Source: Zea mays (taxonomy: Eukaryota; Streptophyta; Magnoliopsida; Poales; Poaceae). Taken from it: 64,000 nucleotides of DNA. Below, piece after piece: positions 1 to 11,072 of the stretch. The number at the start of each line of letters is the position of its first letter. Within the stretch, counting starts at the first letter, position 1. The stretch covers positions 116,102,207-116,166,206 of the forward strand of contig NC_050098.1 of assembly GCF_902167145.1 (NCBI RefSeq), written 5' to 3'. The notes below the pieces were generated by a model that worked only from the letters and a program-made list of their open reading frames with translations, had not been told where the DNA came from and did no database searches. Both the position numbers and the translations under genes were made by a program.

Positions 1-878
1 CTGCGGTAGAAAATGTGAATCAGTTCGAAGCCACAAAAAATAAAAAATAAAGTTAAAACCCATTAAGCAATACCTATCCGCCTTTCGAGTTCCGCAGCTT
101 TTTCAGCTGCTTTTGTTGCTTCCCTAGCATCATGAGTATCGTTTTCGCTCTTCTTTATTATTTCGTGGGCCATCCCTCGGCCGCCCAATCTCCAGGCCAT
201 CTCTTCCGAAAGGTTGGCACGGGGCAGCTTGAGCCAGAACGAGCAACAAAGCTATAGCAACCAAAATTGTTATGATACTGTTCTTTACCCCAAGGCTTCA
301 TCTCATATGAAAGTTCGTGCATGTTGCAGAAACATTTTGCACTTGGCTCCAAACCTTGACTCCTCACGGCCCAGATGAAGATCCCCATTCTGATAATGGC
401 TTCAGGAGTAAGGTGGTGAAGGTAAATCTGATATATCTTTAAAACTTCAACCACAAATTTGTTTAAGGGGAACCAAAGCCCAGCTTTGAAAAAGCTTCTG
501 TAGATCATGACTTCATTCTCTTCTGGAACAGGAACAGTCCTGTCTCCGTTATCAGCCCTCACAACAGATATATCTCGAAAATATCTTCCTCTCATATTAT
601 CAAGATGGCTTTGTTTAATAGTTGATTTTCCGAAAACTGTATGACTTGGTCGCCAGGGTCGATCTTCGGAGTCTTCGCCCCCACTCTCTGCATCATAACT
701 ATCGCTGTCACCGGTATCTTCAGATAAGCCTTCTAGAATCTCCTTCGTAATCTTTTCAGTATTTGTCTTTGCTATTGATTCAATAAAACCAGCAGTCTTC
801 TCTTCAGAGAGCTTCTCCTTAGAGAGCTTCTCCTCGCTTAGCTTCATCTTAGCAACAACTTTTTTTATCTTGAGTCAT
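1..878 (-). pseudogene. Opposite-strand PF04195-like gene of element A, deleted and frameshifted
   Basis: This is the homologue of the opposite-strand gene of elements B and G, read on the minus strand. The ancestral ATG is at 876-878, but an extra A in the A-run just after it shifts the frame, so the open stretch begins at an internal ATG (847). Shared blocks include the acidic GDSDSYDAESGGEDSEDRPW and the PF04195-like region around YRSFFKAGLWFPLNKFVVEV. Near position 180 the sequence jumps from the middle of the gene (FRKRWPGDW) straight to its 3' part (a GMAHEIIKK-like stretch). This matches loss of about 2 kb relative to G, and the fusion is out of frame. The window begins at what would be the acceptor of intron 2 (CTACCGCAG on the minus strand). 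The product cannot be functional. Confidence 0.75.
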
Positions 879-1025
879 CTTCTCTCCGGAAATGATGAAA
901 ATATGCTCTTAAAGCCGAAGCTTAGAAAATCTAAAGAACCAACCAAGCGTTGGTAGGCAAGAGCTAAAAATTTGAGCAAGCAGAGCAGACAGCAAAAAGC
1001 GTGCCAAATGAGCTCGGAGTGTGCT

Positions 1026-1037
1026 CTTATATATACA
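1026..1037 (-). promoter_or_regulatory. TATA box of the opposite-strand gene, element A
   Basis: TATATATA on the minus strand, about 150 bases before the ancestral start codon and between the gene and the LTR. Elements G (18239) and B (30304) have a TATA box at the equivalent place, set in similar sequence (CACTAGG before it in G). Confidence 0.5.
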
Positions 1038-1190
1038 CCTAGTGCGTTGCAAACTGGAGGGTCCCACTTGTCATTGATTGTTGCTATTCTAGCAAAGGGA
1101 AGGTGTTTTTTTGGACCTTTGGCTTAGGGCCTTCATCCATATCGCAATCTGAATTTGTCATTCTAACAAATTAATATTGTGAGGGGCTAA

Positions 1191-1862
1191 TGTTGGGGAC
1201 CTTCGGCTTCCGAAGGTCCTCAAAAACATGATTTAACAGTGTTTCTGGAGTATAATACATGAACAGGTACCGTCGGATTTGGTTCAGAACCACAATGCAA
1301 GAAAAACAAAGAATACGAAGGATAACGCAGAGCCGAAGCTATGCGCAAGGAAGCTTCGGCAGGATAGCAGAAAAGGGGAACCGACTTAAAAGGGAAAAGG
1401 CTATTTAGACCTCGATGGATCACTATAGAGTTACTAGCAGATGTAAAGGGCATGGGTGTAATTTTACATGGGCTACATCCTGTGCCTATAAATAGATGAA
1501 CAGTGCTCCCGTACTGTTCACGCTGACTTGTCATTCTGCTTTTGCGTCACGCTTGTACTTTTACCGTCTTTCGAGCCGAAGGTACATTTGTAATCTGATA
1601 TCATTTCTATTTTGCTATGATAATAAAATAGAAATGAGCTAATGATAATATATAATTGTTCATGTTATTTCTTATGTTCCATACGCTTCTTCTTTCATTA
1701 ATGTATGCTGTGATGATGAAGGTATGTCCTTCATGACCTTCGTCCGAAGATCGTTATATCCTTAGGGAAATAATGCTTCGAAGGACGAAGGGCATTAACC
1801 ATTAACCTATCTTTGTGATGCCTTGTTCTTAACTCACAGCATTTGAGAACAAGTCCCCAACA
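1191..1862 (+). repeat. 3' LTR of element A (672 bp)
   Basis: Starts TGTTGGGGACC and ends CCCCAACA. It is the reverse complement of the G-type LTR and nearly equal in length (672 against 671 bp). A TATA box (TATAAATA, 1487-1494) is followed at once by an inverted repeat with arms GAACAGTGC and GTACTGTTC. This matches the promoter layout of the G, B and F LTRs. Confidence 0.85.
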
Positions 1863-1867
1863 GCTAC

Positions 1868-3106
1868 TTACCATAGCTTTAAGTTGTATCAAATGGACGT
1901 GAAAAGTGTCTTCCTCAATGGCCCTATCAAGGAAGAGGTATATGTTGAGGAACCTCCCAGCTTTGAAGACAGTGAGTATCCTACACATGTTTATAAGCTC
2001 TCAAAGGCGCTTTATGGGCTCAAACAAACCCCAAGAGCATGGTATGAATGCCTAAGAGACTTTCTTCTCACTAATGGATTTAAAGTCGGAAAAGTTGATC
2101 CTACTCTCTTTACCAAAACAATTGACAAAGACTTGTTTATATGCCAAATTTATGTTGATGATATTATCTTTAGGTCTACTAACAAGTCATCTTGTGAAAA
2201 GAGTTTAGTAGGATTATGATACAAAAATTCGAGATGTCTATGATGGGGGAGTTGAAGTATTTTCTTGGATTCCAAATCAAGCAACTCCAAGAGGGCACCT
2301 TCATTTGTCGAACTAAGTACATTCAAGATATACTCAAGAAGTTTGGAATGAAGAATGCCAAACCCATCAAGACACCCATGGGAACAAATGGGCATCTCGA
2401 CCTCGATACATGAGGTAAATTTGTAGATCAAAAGGTATACCGGTTGATGGTAGTTTCTTTACTCTATTTATGTGCTTCACGACCGGATATTATGCTTTTA
2501 GTATGCATGTGTGCAAGGTTCTAGGCTAATCCTAAGGAAGTTCACCTTAGGGCCGTGAAAAGAATCATGAGATATTTAGTTTAAACTCCTAAGTTTGGGG
2601 TATAGTACCCAAATGGATCTACCTTTGATCTAATTGGGTATTCCGATGCCGATTATGCCGGATGTAAAATTGACAGGAAGATCACATCAGGGACTTCAAA
2701 GTTTCTAGGAAGATCCCTGGTGTCTTGGGCTTCAAAGAAACAAAACTCAGTAGCTCTATCTACCGCCGAAGTCGAGTATATTGCTGCATGACATTGTTGT
2801 GCACAATTACTCTTGATGAGACAGACCCTTAGGGACTATGGCTACAAGTTGAGCAAAGTCCCTCTCCTATGTGATAATGAGAGTGCAATCCACATGGCGG
2901 ACAATCCTGTTGAACATAGCAGCACTAAGCACATAGACATCCGGTATCACTTTTTGAGAGATCACCAACAAAAGGGGGATATCGACATTGCTTATGTTAG
3001 TACCCACAACCAATTAGCTGATATCTTCAACAAGCCCCTAGATGAAAAGACTTTTAGCAAGCTTAGGAATGAACTCAATATCCTCGATTCTCGGAACTTT
3101 GATTGA
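1868..3106 (+). pseudogene. Copia pol fragment: reverse transcriptase and RNase H (element K)
   Basis: The reading begins inside the RT palm with YQMDVKSVFLNG, followed by the Copia block KALYGLKQTPRAWY and the catalytic box YVDDI near 2150. RNase H follows with SDADYAG, STAEVEYIAA (about 2760), KHIDIRYHFLRD and an ADIFNKPL tail, ending at 3106. This order and spacing are typical of Ty1/Copia pol of the Opie/Ji type. The frame is broken near 2217 by a one-base shift and carries several stops between 2400 and 2800, including one right after STAEVEYIAA. The 5' part of RT and the integrase were displaced to the left by element A. The gene is dead. Confidence 0.88.
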
Positions 3107-3868
3107 AATCTTGCACACATTGCTCATTTTTATACCTTTGATCATGTCTCTTTCATTCTGGACAAATGCATATTTCTTATCCTTCTTGTGCCACCGCTAA
3201 GACTAATGTGCTTCCATGAATATCTATATGATTAGTCTTAGATTGAAAGGGAAATGGAGAAATCGGCAAAGGCAAGACTTCCACTATAACTCTGTCGGTA
3301 TAATTTATCCTTTGACCTACTCATGAACTTTCATTCATATCCTATTTCAAAATGGGGAGAGAGTAATAAGGTCTTTAGATCTCTTTGTTTTTGGCGCTTA
3401 ACGCCAAAGGGGAGAGAGTAATAGGCCCAAAGCAAAAGAACCGCATCATCACCATGTTTTCTAAAAAATGTTTTAAAATGGGGAGGGATTTTTCAAATTG
3501 TGAAAACCCTCTTGACAGCTAAAGGGAGAACTTCTTTAGGAGGAGCTTTTATCTAGCCAAAGGAAAAGTATTTGAAACAAGGGGAGAATTTTCAAAACCT
3601 TGAAAATGCCTTTTGAAATCATATTCTTATACCATTGACTATTTGCAAAAGAATTTGAAAAGATTTTTCCAAAAGATTTACAAAAACAATCTAAGTGGTG
3701 CAAATGTGGTCCAAAATGTTAAACTAGATCAAAGCAACCATAAATGTTTAAAACTGCTCTCATTTCAAAGTAACTTATGCACATCTGACAAATTGCAAAC
3801 TAATTGCATTTCTACACTTTGTATTTGCTTTGGTTTGTGTTGGCATCAATCACCAAAAAGGGTGAGAT
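3107..3868 (+). other. 3' untranslated region of element K with repeated polypurine-like tracts
   Basis: No protein-coding region is recognisable. Several A-then-G purine tracts occur: near 3346 (AAAATGGGGAGAGAG), 3405 (CCAAAGGGGAGAGAG), 3474 (AAAATGGGGAGGG), 3525 (AAAGGGAGAA), 3578 (AAGGGGAGAA), and directly before the LTR at 3853 (AAAAAGGGTGAGA). Multiple polypurine tracts upstream of the 3' LTR are a known Sirevirus trait. Confidence 0.65.
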
Positions 3869-4548
3869 TGAAAGGAAAATGGCCTCAACATTTCCTATAA
3901 TCGATTTTGGTGTTTGACGTCCATCACAAACCATATGGACTAAGTGGATGTTTTCTCAGGTGCATAAAGTTCACATAAACATACAAAGGAAATGACTTGA
4001 GGGAATTCTATAAAGTTTGGAGCGTACAAGATTAGGTGCATCCAGTGGCGCACCGGACACTGTCCGGTGTGCATCGAACACTGTCCAGTGCCCTGGCTGA
4101 GCACCTCAAGAACTTCTCCATTCAATCCATCCAAGCATTGTAACTTCTCCATTCAATACTAGAGCAAAAGAATAGACTCCAAAGACACAATCAAAGCATC
4201 AAATCCTCTCCAAGCTCCAAAAACAAATTGAGTGCTTAGTGACTTGAGAGAGGGTGATTGGTGTTTCTTTTGTTGCTCTTGTTGCTTGGTTGCTTTCTTC
4301 TTCTCATTCTAAACTTCTCAAGTGTTTTGTAAAGCAAGCGAGAGACACATAAGTGTTCTCTTGCTCACATTGTTTTGAGTTTGCTCCCAAAGTTGTCCGC
4401 ATTGATTGAGCAACTCATAGCAAGAGGAACTATCTTCCACACTCCGAATTCAACATTATTTATTTCTAACGCTAACCCCGGATGAAGTTCGTGTTCAAAG
4501 TTTATAATTTTCAGGTTTCGCCTATTCACCCCCTCTAGGCGACTTTCA
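3869..4548 (+). repeat. 3' LTR of element K, shortened (680 bp)
   Basis: Starts TGAAAGGAAAAT and ends GACTTTCA. It matches the two ends of the Copia LTR of element L (60514-61769), including CAAACCATATGGACTAA near the start and TTTCGCCTATTCACCCCC near the end. It is 680 bp against 1256 bp in L, so it has lost roughly 570 bp. One diverged pair of CCGGACACTGTCCGGTG-type palindromes remains (4040-4095). Confidence 0.82.
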
Positions 4549-5452
4549 GTGCTTACCAACCCTACCTGAAAGATGGGCAAGATGGTGCAACAGTGGTTTA
4601 GTGGCATCTCATGTTAACATGGGGTGGTACTCTTGGCTAAGTTACCTCGCTTAGAGGGCCATCAATACTGTCGTGGAAACTTTAGCAGGTGGCTTTGTAC
4701 TAAGGATATTTTGTGAAAGCCTCATAATGGATTCCTAGCCATTCACCTCGCCAGTGTTTACGGGTCTGTACAACCCAGGCTAGATGGGATACATGACTTG
4801 TGGGTAAACTTGTACCACCTTTGTAGTGTGTAAAACTGATATGTCAGTCGTGCTCACGATTATGAGCAACCTGGACCCTCACATGATAATTGAACTTAAA
4901 GATGGAAAATAAATCGCGATCCGATGATTCATAAATGATTTTCTTAAGTGGTTTCACTTAAGTGTTTTTGTGATATAATCCTATACTTATGTTTAATTGG
5001 GAATTTTGGAATACACTTACAACTAGTAAGTCAGGCATTGTTAATAAAACATTGACCAACTAAAATGCTTACCGCTTGCCTACATTGTTAAACTTGCATT
5101 ACTCCTCCCACTTGCTGAGCCCCAACCATAAGTGAGCTCACCCCTTGCTAATGTTTTGATCAGAGGGTGATGAAGAAGACTTCACCGAAGATGTTGACGA
5201 GTACTAGGTCTAACGATGTGCCAGTCATCTTCATATGGAAGATCACCCATGTTATATCCACTGTACTTTGATGATGATACTATTTAAGACACTTATGTCT
5301 GGATGATGTAATAAAGTTACTCTACTCTCTTTATGCCTTTATTGCATTGTCTTTTGATATATTACACTTCTGACGTCAACTTATGTGTGGAAAATGGATC
5401 CTGGCACACATATGCTATGTATTCGGTTTTGCCCCCAAAACTGGGTGTGACA
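4549..5452 (+). repeat. 5' LTR of element E, 3' portion only
   Basis: Ends AACTGGGTGTGACA directly before a degenerate Met-tRNA primer site. It contains the block CTGATATGTCAG followed by TCGTGCTCACG (4836-4858), which is also found in solo LTR I and, inverted, in both D LTRs. The 5' part of the LTR was separated by the insertion of Copia K. No gene is present here. Confidence 0.75.
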
Positions 5453-5456
5453 GAAG

Positions 5457-5468
5457 TGGTATCGAAGC
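5457..5468 (+). other. Primer binding site of element E (degenerate)
   Basis: TGGTATCGAAGC lies 4 bases after the LTR end. It resembles TGGTATCAGAGC, the complement of the initiator Met tRNA 3' end used by many plant retrotransposons. Confidence 0.6.
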
Positions 5469-5613
5469 TATGCTCACTCTAGTTCGTTAAACTAGTTAGA
5501 AATATAAAGCCAAATCTGTTCAAAATATGCTTATTTTGCTCTTACAAATTTATTTTATTAATCTTGCATCTTTAGAAATTCAACGAAGTTAACATTTCCT
5601 CCTATAGATCTAA

Positions 5614-7892
5614 ACCACCCACGTGAACACCAACTATATCCCTCTGTCACGGCAGGCTCCTGTCTACCCAGTGGTAGTAGAGGAAGTGCATGTGGATCTT
5701 CATGTAAAGCCCAAAATTTGTATCAAAGAAAAATAATGATATAAATAAATAAATATATTTATGTTTGTGTTTTGGGGATTTTTTTAAACCTTTGGAGATT
5801 TATTTGTTCCCTTCTTTTTCATAATTAGTTAATGGAATTAAATTAGTCAAATAGCAAATAAACAAATACAAAAATATGCATCTCATGCTGAGGTCCTTGT
5901 ATTTTTGTATTTGCATTCAAATTCATGAGACACGTTTAAGTTTGAAAATGGAAACAGAAATAAGAAAAGAGAATGAAATAGAAATGGAAAAGAATACACA
6001 TTACAAAGAAATATATATAAATAATTATAGTTATTCATGCTAGTACATTATTTGTGCATTTAATCTGTGTGAGAACTCTCCAGCAAATTTGAATTCAAAT
6101 ATCAGATTTTGAAAACAAAACAAGAAATATAAATAATAAAGAAAAAGAGAAGAAAATGGCTAAAATTGGTTTGGGCCTAATGTGCTCCTTCCAGCCCATC
6201 TCCCTGTGCCTGCCCAACTGGGCCGCCTCCGCGTGCGCTCATCTGCGCCGACACGAGGGACCCACAGGTCAGCCCCAGCTCGGTAGCTCTCACACACCTC
6301 CACGCGCTTGGACAACTGAACTGCCAAACTTTGCTCGTCGTGATCACCAAAACCGAATTCACCAATAAGCCTGTGCCATCGGACTAGATCCGATCAACCC
6401 CATGGCAAATGGGTAACACGACTTGTGAGTAAATATACACAACCTCTACAGAGTGTAAAACTGGTATATCAGTCGTGCTCACGGTCATGAGCGGCTCGGA
6501 CACTCACATGATTAATTTATGGAATTAAACTTAATTTGTCATTTGCATTGCATTGTGTGTGTTTTTATTAATTTGGATCTCTTATTTAATTGGGTTGGTA
6601 TCCACTTATACTTAGTAACTGCTAATAAAATTTTGACCAACTCTAAAAGCAATGCTCAGCTTTAACCATCTCCTTTGGTAAGCCTTACACTTCACATGAG
6701 TTCCCACATTTGGTGAGTTCATGCACATTATTCCCCACAACTTGTTGAGCAATAAACATATGTGAGCTCACCCTTGCTGTACTCACACCCCCCAGGTAAA
6801 GAGCAGGTACCACAGGATGAGGCGCGTGAAAGATGCTGTGATGAGTTCGTGAGTGGTCTAGGTCGTCGTCTCCCAGTCAACTTTGGGTTGATGGATCGTT
6901 GTCTGCGTATGATGTAATTATTTATCTATTTTGTACAGAACTCCGTTATATAATAATGATGTGCCATTCGTTTCTGTACCATGGGTCATCATATGTGTGA
7001 GACTTGGTCCTAGCACACTTGGTGAAGTTCGCGCCTAGGTTTTGCCCCCTCAAATCCGGGTGTGACACTTCAGCACCTTTGTGTGGAGAATGGAGTGATT
7101 CTGGAGGACAGCTCATAGGAGATTCTAGCGACACACACTCTGTTGTCGGAGTCACAAGCCTTTGTAGCTAGAGCTTCATCTTCAACACCGCCAGCACCAG
7201 TAGCTCAAGCCCCGGCTCCTGGATGCGATGATCCGGATGATTTTGGTGATGGTGGAGAAGATGATGATGAAGAAGAAGAAGAGGAGGAAATCAACAATGA
7301 AGAAGCCAACGATGAGTAGGAGGACAATTTCGTTGGGATATGGCCTGCCACTGAGCATTACACCTCAATGTTCGAGATAGGACACTTCCCAAACCAGCTA
7401 TAGGATGTACTGCATGCGCTATGAACCTACGTCCGACCTCTATATGACACAAGGCGAGTGTCTGAGCCTCCTCGAGCTTGTTACTACATCACTTGTGTGC
7501 ATATCATAGTGATGGATGCAGGAAACAGAGGTTTCATGACTCTATCTGCCCATGAGTCTCTGATGCCGCTATCTACCTACGCTGCTTTGGTCAGCAATGT
7601 TGCTAGAAGAGCTATGTGGTCTCTTAGCCACACTTATCGGCAATAGTTGCACGACATGAGGTACAGACATCTTCCTCTACGTCTTCGTGGAGAAAGCCAG
7701 AGCAGTGTTGTTCTAGGTGAAGCTAGAGAAGATTGCCTCAACACCCTTGTAGGTGTGGTGGAAGGTATTAACATTGACCTAGACAGCGCTACCCTGGATC
7801 TCTCAAGGGTACATGGAGAACTTGAAGAAGCACATGCCAGGATTGCAGCCCTCAAAGCTCAGCTCGAAGGAAGAAATCCACCTAAAGCCTAA
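5614..7892 (+). pseudogene. Pre-gag ORF of element E, split by solo LTR I
   Basis: Coding-like sequence runs from 5614 to 5702 and resumes after I at 7068, ending at the stop near 7890. It has an acidic stretch (DDPDDFGDGGEDDDEEEEEE, about 7220-7290), then a conserved middle around RVSEPPRACYYITC (7450-7640), and a C-terminal helical region (DLDSATLDLSRVHGELEEAHARI cut into heptads, about 7775-7860). The same order (DPDD acidic block, a CVVFQHSRGVYP-like middle, ELDHALDELSRAHAEIAQL coiled coil) occurs in the intact 339-residue ORF of element D at the same place between LTR and gag. Several in-frame stops (near 7120, 7317, 7400 and 7645) show it is dead. I do not know its function. Confidence 0.6.
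5703..7067 (+). mobile_element. Element I: solo LTR of a chromoviral family (1365 bp)
   Basis: Starts TGTAAAGCCC, ends GGGTGTGACA, and is flanked by the perfect 5-bp TSD CTTCA (5698-5702 and 7068-7072). No primer site, polypurine tract or coding domain lies inside, so it is read as a solo LTR left by LTR-LTR recombination. It carries CTGGTATATCAG and TCGTGCTCACG (6461-6482), like the E and D LTRs, and belongs to the same broad clade. Removing it rejoins the pre-gag ORF of E. Confidence 0.85.
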
Positions 7893-8216
7893 GTCCCTGC
7901 TATATCTGTGTCCCTGCCTCGCAAGAGGATTTGCTATGGAGACCCATGATCTATCGCCAGGCTACTCTAGATTTATAAGTCATAGTGTAATAAGTTTGAT
8001 TTTGCGATTAGACGATGAAACTCTTTATGATATTATGATTATAATAACAACCATGTGATGGTGATGTTTGCATAATGTTTGATTTGGATTTTTGCTTGAG
8101 TGCAATGATCTTATGGAATGATGGACATAAGAACATTTAAAATTAACAAATAATCTTAACATTAGTTGAAAGCAATTACCCCTATAATTTTTCTCTACTC
8201 TTCACTTATCTAAAGG
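7893..8216 (+). other. Spacer between pre-gag ORF and gag of element E
   Basis: AT-rich sequence with no coding signal or repeat that I recognise. Element D has an equivalent spacer of about 400 bp (54622-55027). Confidence 0.5.
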
Positions 8217-8508
8217 ATGCACTTTCTAACCAACCAGATGGTGAACAATCTCCCAGGTCCTAGAAACACCCGTAATCAGCGTGCTGGTCAGCAGTTGCCA
8301 CCACCACCACCCAACCCAACCATGGAGTAGTTCATTGCCACACAGATGCAACTTCTCCAAGGCCTCACTGCCTCAGTGCAGAAAATCCAATAGAACCAAC
8401 AAAATCCCCAACAACAGAATGCACCCCAAGCTCGGGACAAGCATAAAGACTTTATGAGTCATCATCCCCCTGTGTTTTCTCATTCGGTTGATCCCTTGGA
8501 TGCCGATG
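8217..8508 (+). pseudogene. gag of element E, N-terminal piece
   Basis: Starts at ATG 8217 (MHFLTNQMVNNLPG) and runs through a Q/P-rich stretch (QQLPPPPPNP, then QQNPQQQNAPQ) to the start of the capsid-like domain (PPVFSHSVDPLDAD). That last stretch aligns with PPVFAHSSDPMDAEDW in the gag of element D. Two in-frame stops are present, one after NPTME and one after VQKIQ. At 8508 the frame is broken by element H and resumes in frame at 15340 with DWLKVIGKKLDI. Confidence 0.8.
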
Positions 8509-11058
8509 TGTAATATCCCAAAAAAATGTTGACCAAAAGTTGATCTTCGGTGCGTGGATGTGGGAAAATAGTTGTGGGCTGTTGGAAGTTCGGAGTCCGC
8601 AGATGTGAAGTTCTCATTTAAATGATATCATTTGAGTATTCATTTGTTTGAATCGGGGCATGGATGGGAGATTTGGTTGTGAGCCGTCGGTTTCGCATCA
8701 AGGGCATCGCTCCCTCCTCTTCTCAAACACCCTAGCCGCCCCTCCCCTTCCCTCATAGCAGCAGTTGCCCCCTCCTTCCCTCATTTGGCAGCAGTCGCAA
8801 CCCCCTTCTTCCCCATGGCAGCCGCTCCTCTCCTCCCCAAGGTGCTGCACCCACCTCTCTCTAAACCCTAGCCGCCCGCCTGGTTCCTCCTTTGGTGTGC
8901 TGCATTCTCCATTGGTGGATTGGTGGGAGGAAGAAGAAAGAAAGAAAAAGAGTCCAAGGTGATATTATTTTCCTTTTGGTAATTGTGCTGCAATTTCGTT
9001 GGATTGGATGTGGGGGTTAGAATTTTGATCTCGAATTTAGTTTCTGCAGAATGGCAGATTCGATAGTTTCTGTTCATGCCAGTTTATCGCGGTCTTAGTT
9101 GTCTCAAAAAAATAAAAAGTCTATCTATGAGTCGTAGATAATTTGTAGATCTTTTCGTGGCCGTGAAGAACACCTCAATCGGACATCAGATCAGAAAGTT
9201 ATTGCAGTTTTATTATAGCATTTTTTCAGTCTCATAATTCTGTGCAGAATCTGTTGTCTTAAGATTTAGGCAATTTTATCAACAGAATTAAACTTTAGGA
9301 TTGTAAAAAAGTTGTAGACCATTTCATAAGCTTTCCAGATTGTTAAAGATTGCATTGATATGAATTATGAAACTCCAGTTATGTTTGTTTTATTGTGGTT
9401 GTTTCTGTTTGCCTGACAAAAATGAGCGGGTCTGTTCACTAGTGGGTTTCATATAGTAAATAGCCGAATTGGCTGTTCCAACTATGGATACTTTTGTAGA
9501 GGGATAAAAATTCTTACTGCCAGCAGAACTTCATAATTTTTGGTTTAGTAGTTTGGGAGATATCGAATTTTGAAGTTAACTATGGTGTTGTCTGAAATAA
9601 ATTCAGTCAGTTATCTTATCAGATGTTTTAGAACCTATAGAGGCAGAATTTAATTATCCAATGAATACCAAAGTTGTAGAGTATTTTGTGTTTATACTCC
9701 TAGAGTATTTGTTTGATATCATCACTGTTATAATTTTAAAGATACAAAATTAACAAACAGTGCTGCTGTTGTTTGGCATGTGGTTCAGGGTGGGAGTCTT
9801 TCCACCGGGTCTTGGTTTCAAGTGTAGGAGCGATTTGTTGATTGTTGGCAAATGTTTGTGAAATATTTGTACTAAGTTTTATGCTCGCTAGTAGGTGGCT
9901 ACACTCCGGATCATGCCTAGTACATTTTTCTTCTTCGATGAAGGCAAGTGAATGTAGCGGTGGTTGCTACCGTTTTGACTTGTTATTTCTATCGCCTACA
10001 CTCTAATATTCAGAATTATTGGATTCTTTCATAATTGAACTCTATGATGATGTTTTACTTGATTGTATTATATTGATGATCTATCATATATCGATGATGA
10101 TTATGGTTCGAGTATGACCCATGAGATTAATTTACACCCCTGAAGGAAGATGGAGTATTATTTGAGGTTTGTATTGTATCTGAAAGAAGTGAAGTATATT
10201 GATAAATGCAGCATGCCATATGCATTGCATGATTCATTTGCATCTGAAGTTTGGTCGTGACCTATGGTCCGACCGTACCAGTACAACTTAGCATCGTACG
10301 TTGCCCGAGGAGGGGTACGATGCGGCTTCATACTCTTAGAGGTATGAAGGCAGAGGACATATGCATTGCATTCATATGCATTCATTGAAGTGATATTAGC
10401 AGATGATGTGGTTTTATACTCTCAGAGGTATGAGGGCAGAGGACCTACACATTGCATTCCTATGCATACATTGAAGTGATATTTGCAGGTATTGTTGACG
10501 CAGGGAAGTGTTATACAACCTATTGTGGTTGTTCGAGGAAAGTAGATGGTATTGGTTATATTGGGACTATTGAGTTCTATATCTACAAGTATTTCTGATC
10601 TCAATTGTGACTCCTTTAAAATGTTGTTTAATTCAATTTGTGGTTTAAATATCTCGTCAAAACAATTTGCTTGCTGAGATGTATCGTCTCACTCTTGCAT
10701 TACTCAATGCGGGTACTTGATTCATGTTGGGAATGAGGGAAGTAGCAACACGTCCACCTTCACTATTATAATAACGCTGCCTAGTTGCAGCCATGATTTA
10801 ATTAGAAACTCGATGTCAAATGATGTTTTTTTTCTAGTCATGGGCACTAGTTAATTCAGTTCATGTCGTTATGTTTAACTTCCCTTTGCTAGCAGATTAA
10901 TAATGCTTAGTATGTTTTTTGTCATGATATATGTTTATACACTTTTGCCCCTCGTTTATGCAATTTTTCAAAGGAGATGCTGCCGAAATTTTATATATGA
11001 ATGTCAGATGTGTAGTTCAGTATCATTCCGGGGTGTTTGTGGACCCCGGGGTGTTACA
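8509..11058 (+). repeat. 5' LTR of element H (2550 bp)
   Basis: Starts TGTAATATCCC and ends CGGGGTGTTACA. It pairs with 12779-15334. A C-rich block with AAACCCTAGCCGCC lies near 8700-8900. The open frames inside it have no recognisable homology and recur diverged in the other LTR. Confidence 0.9.
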
Positions 11059-11060
11059 GT

Positions 11061-11072
11061 TGGTATCAAAGC
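11061..11072 (+). other. Primer binding site of element H
   Basis: TGGTATCAAAGC, two bases after the 5' LTR. It differs at one base from the initiator Met tRNA complement TGGTATCAGAGC. Confidence 0.8.

Larger units (their letters stand above)
1..1862 (+). mobile_element. Element A: right end of a Tat-type Gypsy LTR retrotransposon (partial)
   Basis: Only the 3' part is in the window: the opposite-strand gene (1-878), its promoter, and the 3' LTR (1191-1862). The layout mirrors elements G and B in reverse, so the gag strand of A is plus and gag should lie left of the window. A polypurine-like tract (GAGGGGCTAA) sits immediately before the LTR. A inserted into the reverse transcriptase gene of Copia element K. 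The right flank begins GCTAC, but the left TSD copy is outside the window and cannot be checked. Confidence 0.85.
1863..4548 (+). mobile_element. Element K: 3' half of an old Opie/Ji-like Copia (Sirevirus) element
   Basis: Contains the end of reverse transcriptase, RNase H, a long 3' untranslated region with repeated polypurine-like tracts, and a shortened 3' LTR. The 5' half was separated by the insertion of A and lies left of the window. K sits inside the 5' LTR of E: sequence after 4548 continues as a chromoviral LTR. Confidence 0.8.

Noticed and set aside
3236..3260. TTGAAAGGGAAATGG as the start of the K 3' LTR
   Set aside because: It resembles the LTR start, but the following sequence does not match the L LTR. 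The match begins at 3869.
8860..8885. Telomere-like CCCTAAA/AAACCCTAG sequence in H and D LTRs
   Set aside because: Single copies only, with no tandem array, so not telomeric DNA.
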